Below, piece by piece: positions 1 to 7,690 of a stretch of 15,703 nt of DNA (positions are counted from its first letter, which is position 1; each line of letters begins with the position of its first letter). The stretch covers positions 1,470-17,172 of the forward strand of contig DYCA01000029.1 of assembly GCA_019418305.1 (NCBI GenBank), read 5' to 3'. Below the pieces are notes generated by a model that saw nothing but the letters and a program-made list of their open reading frames with translations, did not search any database and was not told where the DNA came from. A program made the translations under genes and the position numbers. Source of the DNA: Clostridiales bacterium (GTDB lineage: Bacteria > Bacillota > Clostridia > Oscillospirales > Butyricicoccaceae).

Positions 1-2
1 AC

Positions 3-1316
3 ATGGACAAGCCTGTCAAAATCACCCGGCTGGAGACCGAGAACATCAAGCGTGTCCGCGCGGTCGCGATCGCGCCGGCGGAAACCGGTCTGACCATCAT
101 CGGCGGCGACAACAATCAGGGCAAGACCTCGGTGCTGGACGCGATCGCGTGGGCACTGGGCGGGGAGCGTTTCCGTCCGTCACAGGCGGCGCGGGAAGGC
201 TCGGCGGTGCCACCGCACCTCAAGGTCACGTTGTCCAACGGCATCGTAGTCGAGCGCAAGGGCAAGAACAGCAGCCTGACAGTCGTCGATCCGTCCGGCA
301 ACCGGGCAGGGCAGCAGCTGCTCAATGCTTTTGTCGAACAGCTTGCACTCGATCTGCCGCGTTTTTTGCAGATGAGCGATCGCGAAAAGGCGGATACGCT
401 GCTGCAGATCATTGGCGTGGGGGAGCAGCTGGCCGTGCTCGAACAAAAGGAACGGGAGCTGTACAACCAGCGCCATGCAATCGGTCAGATCGCCGACCAG
501 AAAGAGAAATACGCCAAGGAGCAGACCTTCTGGCCGGACGCGCCCAAGGATCTGATTTCAGCCAGCGACCTGATCGCCCGCCAGCAGGACATCCTCGCAC
601 GCAACGGAGAAAACCAGCGCAAGCGGGCGATGGCGGACATGCTCGCGCAGCAAGTGGAAACGCTGCAGCACAAGGTAACTGACCTTGCCGAACAGCTGCG
701 TCAGGCGCAGGAGCTTCTTGCCGCCAAAGCCGCCGACCTCACGACCGCGCGCAAGACCGCGGAGCAGCTGCACGACGAATCGACCGAGGAACTTGAGCGC
801 AGCATCCGCGAGATCGACACGATCAACGCCAAGGTGCGCGACAACCTGAACCGCGAAAAGGCAGAGGAGGACGCATGCGGCTACCGCGAGCAGTATGCCA
901 AGCTGACGGACGAACTGGAGCAGACCCGGCAGGACAAGCGTGACCTGCTTTCCGGCGCCAAGCTGCCGCTCGATGGCCTGAGCGTGGAGGATGGCGCACT
1001 TACTTATCAGGGGCAGAAGTGGGACAACATGTCGGGCAGCGACCAGCTGCGCGTCGCGACTGCGATCGTGCGCTGTCTCAATCCGCAGTGCGGGTTTGTG
1101 CTGCTTGACAAGCTCGAGCAGATGGATTTGCACACGCTGCACGATTTCTGCGCATGGCTGGAAGCCGAGGGCTTGCAGGCGATCGCCACCCGTGTGTCCA
1201 CCGGCGATGAGTGCTCGATCATCATTGAGGATGGCTATGTCAAGGGTGCGGAGCGTACGCTGCCGGATGCACCGATGCCCGCACAAAAAACGACTTGGAA
1301 ATCAGGTGAATTTTAA
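3..1316 (+). CDS. SMC/Rad50-like AAA ATPase of the phage recombination module
   Basis: A 437-residue protein built like a small SMC/Rad50/RecN ATPase: two ATPase halves joined by a helical region. The Walker A motif GDNNQGKTS is at about residues 35-43. Residues about 140-325 are rich in Glu, Lys, Gln and Leu and look like a coiled coil. An ABC-signature-like MSGSDQLRVA starts at 343, and the Walker B-like VLLDKLEQMD has its Asp at 369. The usual acid after that Asp is Lys370. It lacks a zinc hook. It is the first gene of a tight operon and its stop overlaps the next start by one base (TAATG). It probably acts on phage DNA ends or replication intermediates together with the Sak4-like and DUF669 proteins; that role is inferred from context. 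The ATG is two bases from the window edge, so the ribosome binding site and any upstream extension cannot be seen. Confidence 0.8.
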   Translation: MDKPVKITRLETENIKRVRAVAIAPAETGLTIIGGDNNQGKTSVLDAIAWALGGERFRPSQAAREGSAVPPHLKVTLSNGIVVERKGKNSSLTVVDPSGNRAGQQLLNAFVEQLALDLPRFLQMSDREKADTLLQIIGVGEQLAVLEQKERELYNQRHAIGQIADQKEKYAKEQTFWPDAPKDLISASDLIARQQDILARNGENQRKRAMADMLAQQVETLQHKVTDLAEQLRQAQELLAAKAADLTTARKTAEQLHDESTEELERSIREIDTINAKVRDNLNREKAEEDACGYREQYAKLTDELEQTRQDKRDLLSGAKLPLDGLSVEDGALTYQGQKWDNMSGSDQLRVATAIVRCLNPQCGFVLLDKLEQMDLHTLHDFCAWLEAEGLQAIATRVSTGDECSIIIEDGYVKGAERTLPDAPMPAQKTTWKSGEF

Positions 1317-2362
1317 TGGATATCATTCGCGGTAAGTTGCCGGGTGCGCTCAAGGTCGTCGTGTACGGCCCGGAAGGCATCGGCAAGTCTACTTTTGCAT
1401 CGCAGTTCCCGTGTCCGCTGTTTATCGACACCGAGGGCAGCACGCGGCACATGGATGTTGCCCGTACCCCTAAGCCCACCAGCTGGCCGATGCTGCTGGG
1501 GCTGGTCGATGAAGTGATCCGGGATCCGTCGCTGTGCCGCACACTGGTGGTTGACACGATGGACTGGGCCGAGCTGATGTGTACGCAGTATGTCTGCGAC
1601 AAGTACCAGAAGAAGAGCATCGAGGAATTCGGCTATGGCAAGGGCTACACCTATCTATCCGAAGAATTCGGGCGGCTGCTCAACCAGCTGAGCGAGGTCG
1701 TGGAGCGCGGCGTGCATGTCGTCGTCACCGCGCACGCCAAGATGCGCAAATTCGAGCAGCCGGACGAGCTGGGCGCGTATGACCGCTGGGAGATGAAGCT
1801 CTCGGCTAAGAATGCACCGCTCGTCAAGGAGTGGGCGGACATGGTGCTGTTCGCAAGTTACAAGACCTATGCCGTCAAGACCGAAAGCGGCAAGGTCAAG
1901 GGGCAGGGCGGGGAGCGCCGCATGTACACGGCGCACCACCCCTGCTGGGATGCGAAGAACCGCTTCGGCCTTGCGCCCGAGTTGCCGTTTGATTTTGCGC
2001 AAATCGCGTCTGTAATCGGGGAAATGCCGTCGATTTCTGAACCCGCGCCGCAAAATAAACCGAAACCGGTCAATTCCCCGGCAAATCCACCGCAGGAAGT
2101 AGAGGGAAACCCAGCTCCTGCGCAGGACGACGGCCTTGTACCGGACATTCCGGACGGCATCCCGCAAGCGCTCGCCGACCTGATGCGCGCAAACAACGTC
2201 ACCGCAACCGACATCCAGACTGCTGTTTCCGCCAAGGGGTATTTCCCGCTTGGCATGGGGATCACGGACTATCCGAAGGACTTCATTGACGGCTGTCTGA
2301 TCGGCGCGTGGGATCAGGTGTATCAGGTCATCCTGCAGGAGCGCGAAAATATCCCGTTTTAA
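1316..2362 (+). CDS. Sak4-like (AAA_24) RecA-fold ATPase, putative single-strand annealing/recombination protein
   Basis: The N-terminal about 220 residues form a compact P-loop ATPase: Walker A GPEGIGKST at residues 18-26, an acidic strand FIDTEGS near 38-44, and Walker B LVVDTMD near 80-86. This order is typical of the AAA_24/Sak4 family, RecA-like proteins of phages that help recombination and annealing with single-strand DNA-binding partners. A Pro/Asn-rich linker (about 240-275) leads to a small C-terminal helical domain. The protein ends in ERENIPF, which resembles the acidic IPF tip of bacterial SSB. The start is fixed by AGGTGA at 1304-1309, six bases before the ATG, and by the one-base overlap with the upstream stop. 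The following gene is DUF669, the common partner of Sak4-like ATPases in such phages. Confidence 0.8.
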   Translation: MDIIRGKLPGALKVVVYGPEGIGKSTFASQFPCPLFIDTEGSTRHMDVARTPKPTSWPMLLGLVDEVIRDPSLCRTLVVDTMDWAELMCTQYVCDKYQKKSIEEFGYGKGYTYLSEEFGRLLNQLSEVVERGVHVVVTAHAKMRKFEQPDELGAYDRWEMKLSAKNAPLVKEWADMVLFASYKTYAVKTESGKVKGQGGERRMYTAHHPCWDAKNRFGLAPELPFDFAQIASVIGEMPSISEPAPQNKPKPVNSPANPPQEVEGNPAPAQDDGLVPDIPDGIPQALADLMRANNVTATDIQTAVSAKGYFPLGMGITDYPKDFIDGCLIGAWDQVYQVILQERENIPF

Positions 2363-2380
2363 TAAAGGAGGAGTTTACCT

Positions 2381-2860
2381 ATGAACGAAACCACAATGGA
2401 ACGCGAACTCGGCTGGGAAGACGAGATCGAAAACGAAGGCAGCCCGCGCCGCGTGCTGGAAGCGGGAGAATACCCGTTTACCGTAGAGAGCTTTGAACGC
2501 GCCCGCTTTGGCGGTTCGGAAAAGGTGCCGCCCTGTCCGCAGGCAATCGTGCATCTGCGCATCGACACCCCGGAAGGCCCGGCGAGCATCAACGTCAATC
2601 TGTTCCTGCATACCCGCTTCGAGTGGAAGCTGTGCCAGTTTTTCACCTGTCTCGGCCTGCGCCAGCATGGGGAAAAGCTGCGTATGAACTGGCAGGCCGT
2701 GACCGGACGCACCGGCCGCTGCAAGGTGACCAAGCGTACTTACAAGGATCGCAATGGCGTAGATCGCGAAGCCAACGATGTAGATGAATTCCTCGACCCG
2801 GCGGGTGCGCCCGCTGTGTCGTCCGCGCCGCAGAGCGGCTTTACACCGGGGGCGTTTTAA
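2381..2860 (+). CDS. DUF669 family phage protein (probable single-strand DNA-binding partner)
   Basis: A 159-residue protein with the features of the DUF669 family: an acidic N-terminus (GWEDEIEN), a central beta-rich part with GEYPFTVESFERARFGGSEK and the NVNLFLHTRFEWKLCQFF segment, then a basic strand pair (GRCKVTKRTYKDRNG) and an acidic/proline tail. DUF669 proteins sit beside Sak4-like ATPases and helicases in Gram-positive phages and are thought to bind single-stranded DNA; the exact role is not proven. It has the strongest ribosome binding site of the early operon (AAAGGAGGAG, about 2364-2373) after an 18-base gap, which suggests high expression, as expected for a stoichiometric DNA-coating protein. 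The next gene begins directly after its stop. Confidence 0.8.
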   Translation: MNETTMERELGWEDEIENEGSPRRVLEAGEYPFTVESFERARFGGSEKVPPCPQAIVHLRIDTPEGPASINVNLFLHTRFEWKLCQFFTCLGLRQHGEKLRMNWQAVTGRTGRCKVTKRTYKDRNGVDREANDVDEFLDPAGAPAVSSAPQSGFTPGAF

Positions 2861-4441
2861 TTGGAGCTTCGACCGTATCAACTGGAAGCGCGCGAGGCGG
2901 TCGAACGGGAGTGGGAGCAGGGGCGTAATCGCACCCTGCTCGTGCTGCCCACAGGCTGCGGCAAGACGATTGTTTTTGCCAAAATCACCGAAGACCGGGT
3001 GCGCGCGGGCGACCGTGTGCTCATTCTGGCACATCGCGGGGAACTGCTCGAGCAGGCGTCGGACAAGATCGGCAAAGCCACCGGGCTTGGCTGCGCGACC
3101 GAAAAGGCGGAGGAAAGCTGTCTCGGCAGCTGGTTCCGCGTGGTGGTCGGTTCGGTGCAGACGCTCATGCGTCCGCAGCGGCTCGCGCAGTTCGACCCGC
3201 ATTACTTTGACACCATCATCATCGACGAAGCGCATCACGCGATTTCGGACAGCTACGGGCGTATTCTCGACCACTTCGGGGATGCCCGCGTGCTGGGCGT
3301 GACCGCGACGCCCGACCGTGGCGATATGCGCAACCTCGGCAGCGTGTTTGAGTCGCTGGCTTATGAGTATACGCTGCCCAAAGCGATCCGCGAGGGCTAT
3401 CTGTCGCCCATTCAGGCGCTGACCATTCCACTCAAGCTGGATTTGTCCGGGGTAGGGATGCAGTCGGGCGATTTCAAGGCGTCCGACCTCGGAAACGCCC
3501 TTGACCCGTATCTGTACCAGATCGCGGAGGAAATGGTAAAGCACTGCATGGATCGCAAAACCGTGGTTTTTCTGCCGCTGGTTAAGACCTCGCAGAAGTT
3601 CCGCGATATTCTGTGCGGATTCGGGTTCCGTGCGGCCGAGGTCAACGGGGAAAGCCCGGATCGCGCCGAAACCCTTGCGGCCTTTGAACGCGGCGACTAT
3701 AACGTGCTGTGCAATTCGATGCTGCTGACCGAGGGCTGGGACTGCCCGAGCGTGGACTGCATCGTTGTGCTGCGTCCGACCAAGGTGCGCAGTCTGTACA
3801 GCCAGATGGTCGGCCGCGGAACGCGCCTGTTCCCGGGCAAAGATCACTTGCTGCTGCTCGACTTCCTGTGGCATACCGAACGGCACGAGCTGTGTCACCC
3901 GGCGCACCTGATTTGTGAAAATGAAGAGGTCGCCCAGCGTATGACCGAAAATATCGAGGCTGCCGGCGCGCCGGTGGACATTGAGGAAGCGGAGCAGACC
4001 GCAAGTGAAGAAGTGGTCGCAGCGCGCGAGGAAGCGCTCGCCAAGCAGCTGCACGAGATGCGCAGCCGTAAGCGCCGTCTGGTCGATCCGCTGCAATTCG
4101 AGATGTCCATTCAGGCGGAGGATTTGTCCGGTTATGTTCCCGCGTTTGGCTGGGAAATGGCGCCCGCAAGTGACAAGCAGCGCAGCGCGCTCGAAAAGTG
4201 GGGCATTCTGCCGGATGAAATCGATAACGCCGGTAAAGCAGCCAAGCTGCTCGACCGATTGAGCGCGCGCCGGGCGGAAGGGCTGACCACTCCAAAACAG
4301 ATTCGTTTTCTCGAGGGACGCGGCTTCCAGCACGTCGGCACATGGCAGTTTGAAACGGCAAAGAGCCTCATCGACCGCATCGCTGCCAACGGCTGGCGCA
4401 TCCCGCATGACATCATTCCGAATGAGTATATAGGAGCGTAA
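2861..4441 (+). CDS. Superfamily 2 DEAD/DEAH-box helicase with duplicated C-terminal motif
   Basis: A 526-residue ATP-dependent helicase. The Q-motif-like LRPYQ is at residues 3-7, Walker A LPTGCGKT at 29-36, DEAH at 122-125, motif III GVTATPD near 146-152, and the C-terminal RecA domain has LLLTEGWDCP and motif VI QMVGRGTR at about 315-322. It resembles phage helicases of the RecG/RadD/UvrB-like group and probably remodels forks or opens duplex at the origin. The start is TTG directly after the DUF669 stop (TAA-TTG), so translation is likely coupled. Only a weak G-run lies upstream, and the Q motif at residue 3 leaves no room for a later start. Beyond about residue 350 there is an acidic region, then two related segments beginning SDKQRSALEKWGI and TPKQIRFLEGRGF, an apparent small duplicated domain. 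Confidence 0.88.
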   Translation: MELRPYQLEAREAVEREWEQGRNRTLLVLPTGCGKTIVFAKITEDRVRAGDRVLILAHRGELLEQASDKIGKATGLGCATEKAEESCLGSWFRVVVGSVQTLMRPQRLAQFDPHYFDTIIIDEAHHAISDSYGRILDHFGDARVLGVTATPDRGDMRNLGSVFESLAYEYTLPKAIREGYLSPIQALTIPLKLDLSGVGMQSGDFKASDLGNALDPYLYQIAEEMVKHCMDRKTVVFLPLVKTSQKFRDILCGFGFRAAEVNGESPDRAETLAAFERGDYNVLCNSMLLTEGWDCPSVDCIVVLRPTKVRSLYSQMVGRGTRLFPGKDHLLLLDFLWHTERHELCHPAHLICENEEVAQRMTENIEAAGAPVDIEEAEQTASEEVVAAREEALAKQLHEMRSRKRRLVDPLQFEMSIQAEDLSGYVPAFGWEMAPASDKQRSALEKWGILPDEIDNAGKAAKLLDRLSARRAEGLTTPKQIRFLEGRGFQHVGTWQFETAKSLIDRIAANGWRIPHDIIPNEYIGA

Positions 4442-6685
4442 ATGGAACGAAATGAGCTGGACCTGAAACAGGCGCTCGCTTACATCGAGCCGATGAGCCT
4501 TTCCTATCAGGAGTGGGTCGGCGTCGGCATGGGACTGAAGGAAGCAGGACTTCCGGTTTCGGTATGGGACGAATGGTCGAGACGGGACGCGCGCCGGTAT
4601 CATGCCGGTGAGTGCGCCCGAAAATGGGAGACTTTCCGCGGGACAGGCAACCCGATCACGGCGGGTACGATCGTGCAGATGGCGCTTTCCAGAGGCTGGC
4701 GGCCGGAACGAGACGGCGGGCATGAACTGGGCTGGGAAGCGGAGATCGGCGCGAAGGATGACCCGTATATGATTGTTGACCCGCACTGGGTCGAGGGACG
4801 CGATATTGCAGAACCGGGGGACTGGCATCCCGCGCAGCAGCTCATCACCTATCTGGAGACGCTGTTCGACTCGACCGAGACGGTCGGCTATGTGACGCGC
4901 AGCTTTGAAAAGGACGGCAAGTACATGCCGACCAAGGGCGACTGGTCGCGCACGGCGGGCAGGCTGATCGAAGAGTTGTCCCGCTGCAAGGACGACGTGG
5001 GCGCAGTGCTGGGCGATTACAACCCGGCGGTCGGCGCGTGGATCCGCTTCAATCCGCTCGACGGCAAGGGCGTGCGCAATGAGAACGTGACCGATTTCCG
5101 GTATGCGCTGGTTGAGTGCGACGGCATGGAGCTGGAGCGGCAGAACGCGCTCATTCGGGAGCTGGAGCTGCCGGTGGCATGTCTGGTGCACTCAGGCGGT
5201 AAAAGCCTGCATGCCATTGTCCATATCGACGCCGCGGACTACAACGAGTACCGCAGCCGGGTGGAATACCTGTACGCGGTCTGCCGCCGCAACGGGCTGG
5301 AACTTGACCAGCAGAACCGCAACCCCTCGCGCCTGTCCCGTATGCCGGGCGTGATGCGCGGCGGCAAAAAGCAGTATCTGATCGACACCAATATCGGCAA
5401 GGCAAACTTTGCGGAGTGGAAGGATTGGATCGAGAGCGTGACCGACGATCTGCCCGACCCCGAGAGCATGTCCGAGGTATGGGATCATCTGCCTGACCTC
5501 GCGCCGCCGCTGATCGAAGGTGTGCTGCGGCAGGGACATAAGATGCTGCTTGCCGGGCCGTCCAAAGCGGGCAAGTCGTTCGGTCTGATTGAGCTGGTGA
5601 TTGCACTGGCCGAAGGACGCGACTGGCTGGGCTTTTCCTGCGCACAGGGGCGCGTGCTGTATGTCAATCTGGAACTCGACCGCGCATCCTGTCTGCACCG
5701 CTTCCGCGATGTGTACGACAAACTGGGCTGGCCGCCGCGGCACCTGTCCAATATAGACATCTGGAATTTGCGCGGCAAGGCAATCCCGATGGACAAGCTC
5801 GCGCCCAAGCTGATCCGCCGTGCGCTGAAAAAGGAGTACATTGCGGTGGTGATTGACCCGATCTATAAGATCATCACGGGCGACGAGAACAGCGCCGATC
5901 AGATGGCGGCGTTCTGCAACCAGTTCGATCTGGTATGCACTGAGCTGGGCTGCGCGGTGATCTACTGCCACCATCATTCCAAGGGCAATCAGGGCGGCAA
6001 GCGCTCGATGGACCGTGCGAGCGGTTCGGGCGTGTTTGCCCGCGACCCGGACGCACTGCTTGACCTCATTGAGTTGGATATCAGCGACGACCTGCGCAAA
6101 CAGCTCGAGAATAACGCGGTCTGCAAGGTGTGCGGCGCAGCACTCGAAGCGGCGGGACGGTCGGACGATGTGTCACAGGATACGCTGTGCAGCCAGCGGG
6201 AAGCGCTGGACGCCTGCAAACGGCTGTTGTCGGGTACATCCTATAACGTGCTGCTGGATGCTGTCGCAGACACCCGGCGCGAGGTACAGGCGCGCACGGC
6301 ATGGCGCATCGAGGGCACGCTGCGCGAGTTCCCGCGGTTTATGCCGGTCAACCTCTGGTTCGAGTTTCCGCTGCACCGACCGGATCACAGCGGCTTGCTG
6401 GCAGATATCCGTCCGGGCGAGGATGTGCCGTCATGGAAGCAGGGCAGGGACAAGAAACCCGTTGATAAACGGCAGGAGCGGCTGAGCAAGCTGGAGAGTG
6501 CATTTGCCGCCTGCGAACTGGAGGGCAAGGGCGAAGTCAGCATTGCCGATCTTGCTGAATATTGTGGGCTGAGTCGCAACACCGTTAAGGCACATGTGGA
6601 CGAGCACCCGAGTTTTGAGCGGCAGAAAGATGGCACGGTGCGCAGGGTGTCAACCTGTCAAAATCAAATTGACACCCCTTTTTGA
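4442..6685 (+). CDS. Phage replicative primase-helicase (PriCT-like, AEP-like primase, RepA-type ATPase, C-terminal HTH)
   Basis: A 747-residue multidomain replication protein. Residues about 5-80 resemble the PriCT_2 domain (EWVGVGMGLKEAG, then an Arg/Trp-rich end). Residues about 130-300 look like an archaeo-eukaryotic primase core: an acid pair in LVECDG (Glu225, Asp227) and the VHSGGKSLH strand around His250-His257. A RepA/AAA_25 ATPase follows: Walker A GPSKAGKS at 372-379, Walker B VVIDP with Asp472, and YCHHHSKG near 507-514. The C-terminal about 50 residues carry a helix-turn-helix (ADLAEYCGLSRNTVKAHV) that could bind the adjacent repeats. AGGAG at 4432-4436 lies five bases before the ATG, directly after the helicase stop. 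The last codons run through three copies of the GTGTCAA repeat, and the protein ends IDTPF. It is the likely initiator, primase and helicase for the origin just downstream; initiator activity is inferred. Confidence 0.85.
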   Translation: MERNELDLKQALAYIEPMSLSYQEWVGVGMGLKEAGLPVSVWDEWSRRDARRYHAGECARKWETFRGTGNPITAGTIVQMALSRGWRPERDGGHELGWEAEIGAKDDPYMIVDPHWVEGRDIAEPGDWHPAQQLITYLETLFDSTETVGYVTRSFEKDGKYMPTKGDWSRTAGRLIEELSRCKDDVGAVLGDYNPAVGAWIRFNPLDGKGVRNENVTDFRYALVECDGMELERQNALIRELELPVACLVHSGGKSLHAIVHIDAADYNEYRSRVEYLYAVCRRNGLELDQQNRNPSRLSRMPGVMRGGKKQYLIDTNIGKANFAEWKDWIESVTDDLPDPESMSEVWDHLPDLAPPLIEGVLRQGHKMLLAGPSKAGKSFGLIELVIALAEGRDWLGFSCAQGRVLYVNLELDRASCLHRFRDVYDKLGWPPRHLSNIDIWNLRGKAIPMDKLAPKLIRRALKKEYIAVVIDPIYKIITGDENSADQMAAFCNQFDLVCTELGCAVIYCHHHSKGNQGGKRSMDRASGSGVFARDPDALLDLIELDISDDLRKQLENNAVCKVCGAALEAAGRSDDVSQDTLCSQREALDACKRLLSGTSYNVLLDAVADTRREVQARTAWRIEGTLREFPRFMPVNLWFEFPLHRPDHSGLLADIRPGEDVPSWKQGRDKKPVDKRQERLSKLESAFAACELEGKGEVSIADLAEYCGLSRNTVKAHVDEHPSFERQKDGTVRRVSTCQNQIDTPF

Positions 6686-6937
6686 CACCCTTTAGAGCGC
6701 AAAAACAGGGTGTCAAAAATGTAAAAATCGAAAATTGACACCCTTTAGAAACGAAAAAATTGATATTTTACAGAAAAAACGAGTTGACACCGGTAGAATA
6801 AACAATCAATAGGGTGTCAAGTGGGTGTCAACTTGTGCGAAATGACCTGTAAAATGCGGCATGGATGGTGTCAAAAAACGGGGTGTCAAAACCCCCTATA
6901 TATATAGGGGGTTTTGACACACATCCGCTTTTGACAC
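6645..6937. repeat. Iteron cluster: 12 copies of GTGTCAA/TTGACAC, putative replication origin
   Basis: Eight exact 9-mers GGGTGTCAA (or complement TTGACACCC) lie at 6645, 6669, 6682, 6708, 6735, 6812, 6823 and 6881. Four more with the 7-mer core lie at 6784, 6867, 6914 and 6931. Orientation is mixed. The copies at 6682 and 6735 share 15 bases (TTGACACCCTTTAGA). The first three overlap the end of the primase gene; the rest fill the 290-base gap before RusA, which also has A-rich runs (about 6700-6810) that could be an unwinding element. Clustered short repeats next to a primase/initiator gene are the usual form of an iteron origin. They could also be operators for a replication regulator. Confidence 0.75.
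6883..6920. repeat. Perfect 38-bp palindrome with iteron arms and AT core
   Basis: A perfect inverted repeat with 19-base arms centred between 6901 and 6902. Each arm runs from the iteron core GTGTCAA through AAC and a run of five C into an alternating TA core. The two outer ends are therefore an inverted pair of iterons. It could extrude as a cruciform, serve as a dyad binding site in the origin, or act as a bidirectional terminator (five G then TTTT). The origin reading is preferred because the iteron is part of the palindrome. Confidence 0.8.
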
Positions 6938-6975
6938 GCCACCATCGAACGCGCGAGGAAAGGAGCGTGCAGAAA

Positions 6976-7368
6976 ATGGAAATGCAGTTTTTTATGCCGA
7001 TGCGCCCGCCGACCTGCACGCATCAGGAGAAGCGGGTGCGGGTGGTGCATGGCAAGCCGGTGCTCTATGACCCGCCCGCCGTACAGACGGCGCGCAGCAA
7101 GCTGGCCGCTCATCTGGCACGGCACGCACCGGACACACCGCTGACGGGCGGTGTGCGGCTGATGGTCAAGTGGCTGTTCCCGAAGGGGCGGCATAAGGAT
7201 GGAGAATACCGTACTACCAAGCCGGACACAGACAACCTGCAAAAGCTACTCAAGGACTGCATGACCGAAGTCGGGTTCTGGAAAGACGACGCGCAGGTGT
7301 GCTCGGAGATCATCGAAAAATTCTGGGCGGAGATCCCGGGCATCTGGATCCGCGTGGAGGAAGTATGA
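6976..7368 (+). CDS. rusA: RusA-family Holliday junction resolvase
   Basis: A 130-residue endonuclease of the RusA family, which cuts four-way DNA junctions during phage recombination and before packaging. The diagnostic block is present: KPDTDNLQKLLKDCM with acids Asp84 and Asp86, then FWKDDAQV with Asp104/Asp105, matching the metal-binding acids of RusA in order and spacing. The basic segment FPKGRHKDG precedes it. The start is ATG 6976, ten bases after AAAGGAG (6959-6965). The frame is open back to 6865, but that stretch is only translated iterons and palindrome, so it is excluded. A GTG at 6967 is too close to the ribosome binding site. Confidence 0.88.
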   Translation: MEMQFFMPMRPPTCTHQEKRVRVVHGKPVLYDPPAVQTARSKLAAHLARHAPDTPLTGGVRLMVKWLFPKGRHKDGEYRTTKPDTDNLQKLLKDCMTEVGFWKDDAQVCSEIIEKFWAEIPGIWIRVEEV

Positions 7369-7369
7369 C

Positions 7370-7690
7370 ATGGAATTTGAGGAGATGAACCAGCGGGCGT
7401 ACCGCCGGGAAGCACCGCCGGACGATTTGACGCCCGCCGAGCGCATGATCTACATGGCGCTCTGCCTGCTCTATGAGCTGCACTTTGTCGGGCGTTACAC
7501 CCGCGAGGAGGGCGTGGTGCTCAAGCGCCGGCTCGAACAGGATTTCATACAGTACCGGAAACAGGAAACCGAATGGCTGCGCTGCCAGACCGCGATGAAG
7601 CTGCTGCGCCGGTGCGATTTGCCGATCGTGCAGGGGATCGTGGCGGAGGCAGACAAGGCATTTAGCGAGGAGGATAAACCATGGAATTAA
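7370..7690 (+). CDS. Hypothetical phage protein, all-helical
   Basis: A 106-residue acidic protein of unknown function beginning one base after the RusA stop, with GGAGGAAG upstream (about 7355-7362). It looks entirely helical: charged N-terminus, then PAERMIYMALCLLYELHF, then EEGVVLKRRLEQDFIQYRKQ. It has no transmembrane segment, since the hydrophobic stretch is broken by charges, and no recognised motif. It overlaps the next gene by ten bases, so it belongs to the same transcript. Position suggests a small accessory of the replication or regulation block; no function is claimed. Confidence 0.7.
   Translation: MEFEEMNQRAYRREAPPDDLTPAERMIYMALCLLYELHFVGRYTREEGVVLKRRLEQDFIQYRKQETEWLRCQTAMKLLRRCDLPIVQGIVAEADKAFSEEDKPWN

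Noticed and set aside
149..682. Forward open frame inside the SMC-like gene
   Set aside because: It is an out-of-frame, Arg/Ala/Gly-rich reading of GC-rich coding DNA without a ribosome binding site.
2375..5191. A 938-codon open frame on the minus strand
   Set aside because: It lies opposite three clear genes (DUF669, helicase, primase) with full motif sets. Its His/Arg/Ala-rich product has no motifs, as expected for the reverse of GC-rich coding DNA.
6682..6812. Sigma-A promoters in the iteron field because each TTGACAC contains a -35 box
   Set aside because: No acceptable -10 hexamer was found 16-18 bases downstream of the copies checked.
6645..6937. CRISPR array
   Set aside because: Repeats are only 7-9 bases (15 in one pair), occur in both orientations and have irregular spacing.
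6865..6975. Longer RusA start at 6865
   Set aside because: It would translate iterons and the palindrome (including KPPIYIGGFDT), has no ribosome binding site, and RusA proteins begin near ATG 6976.
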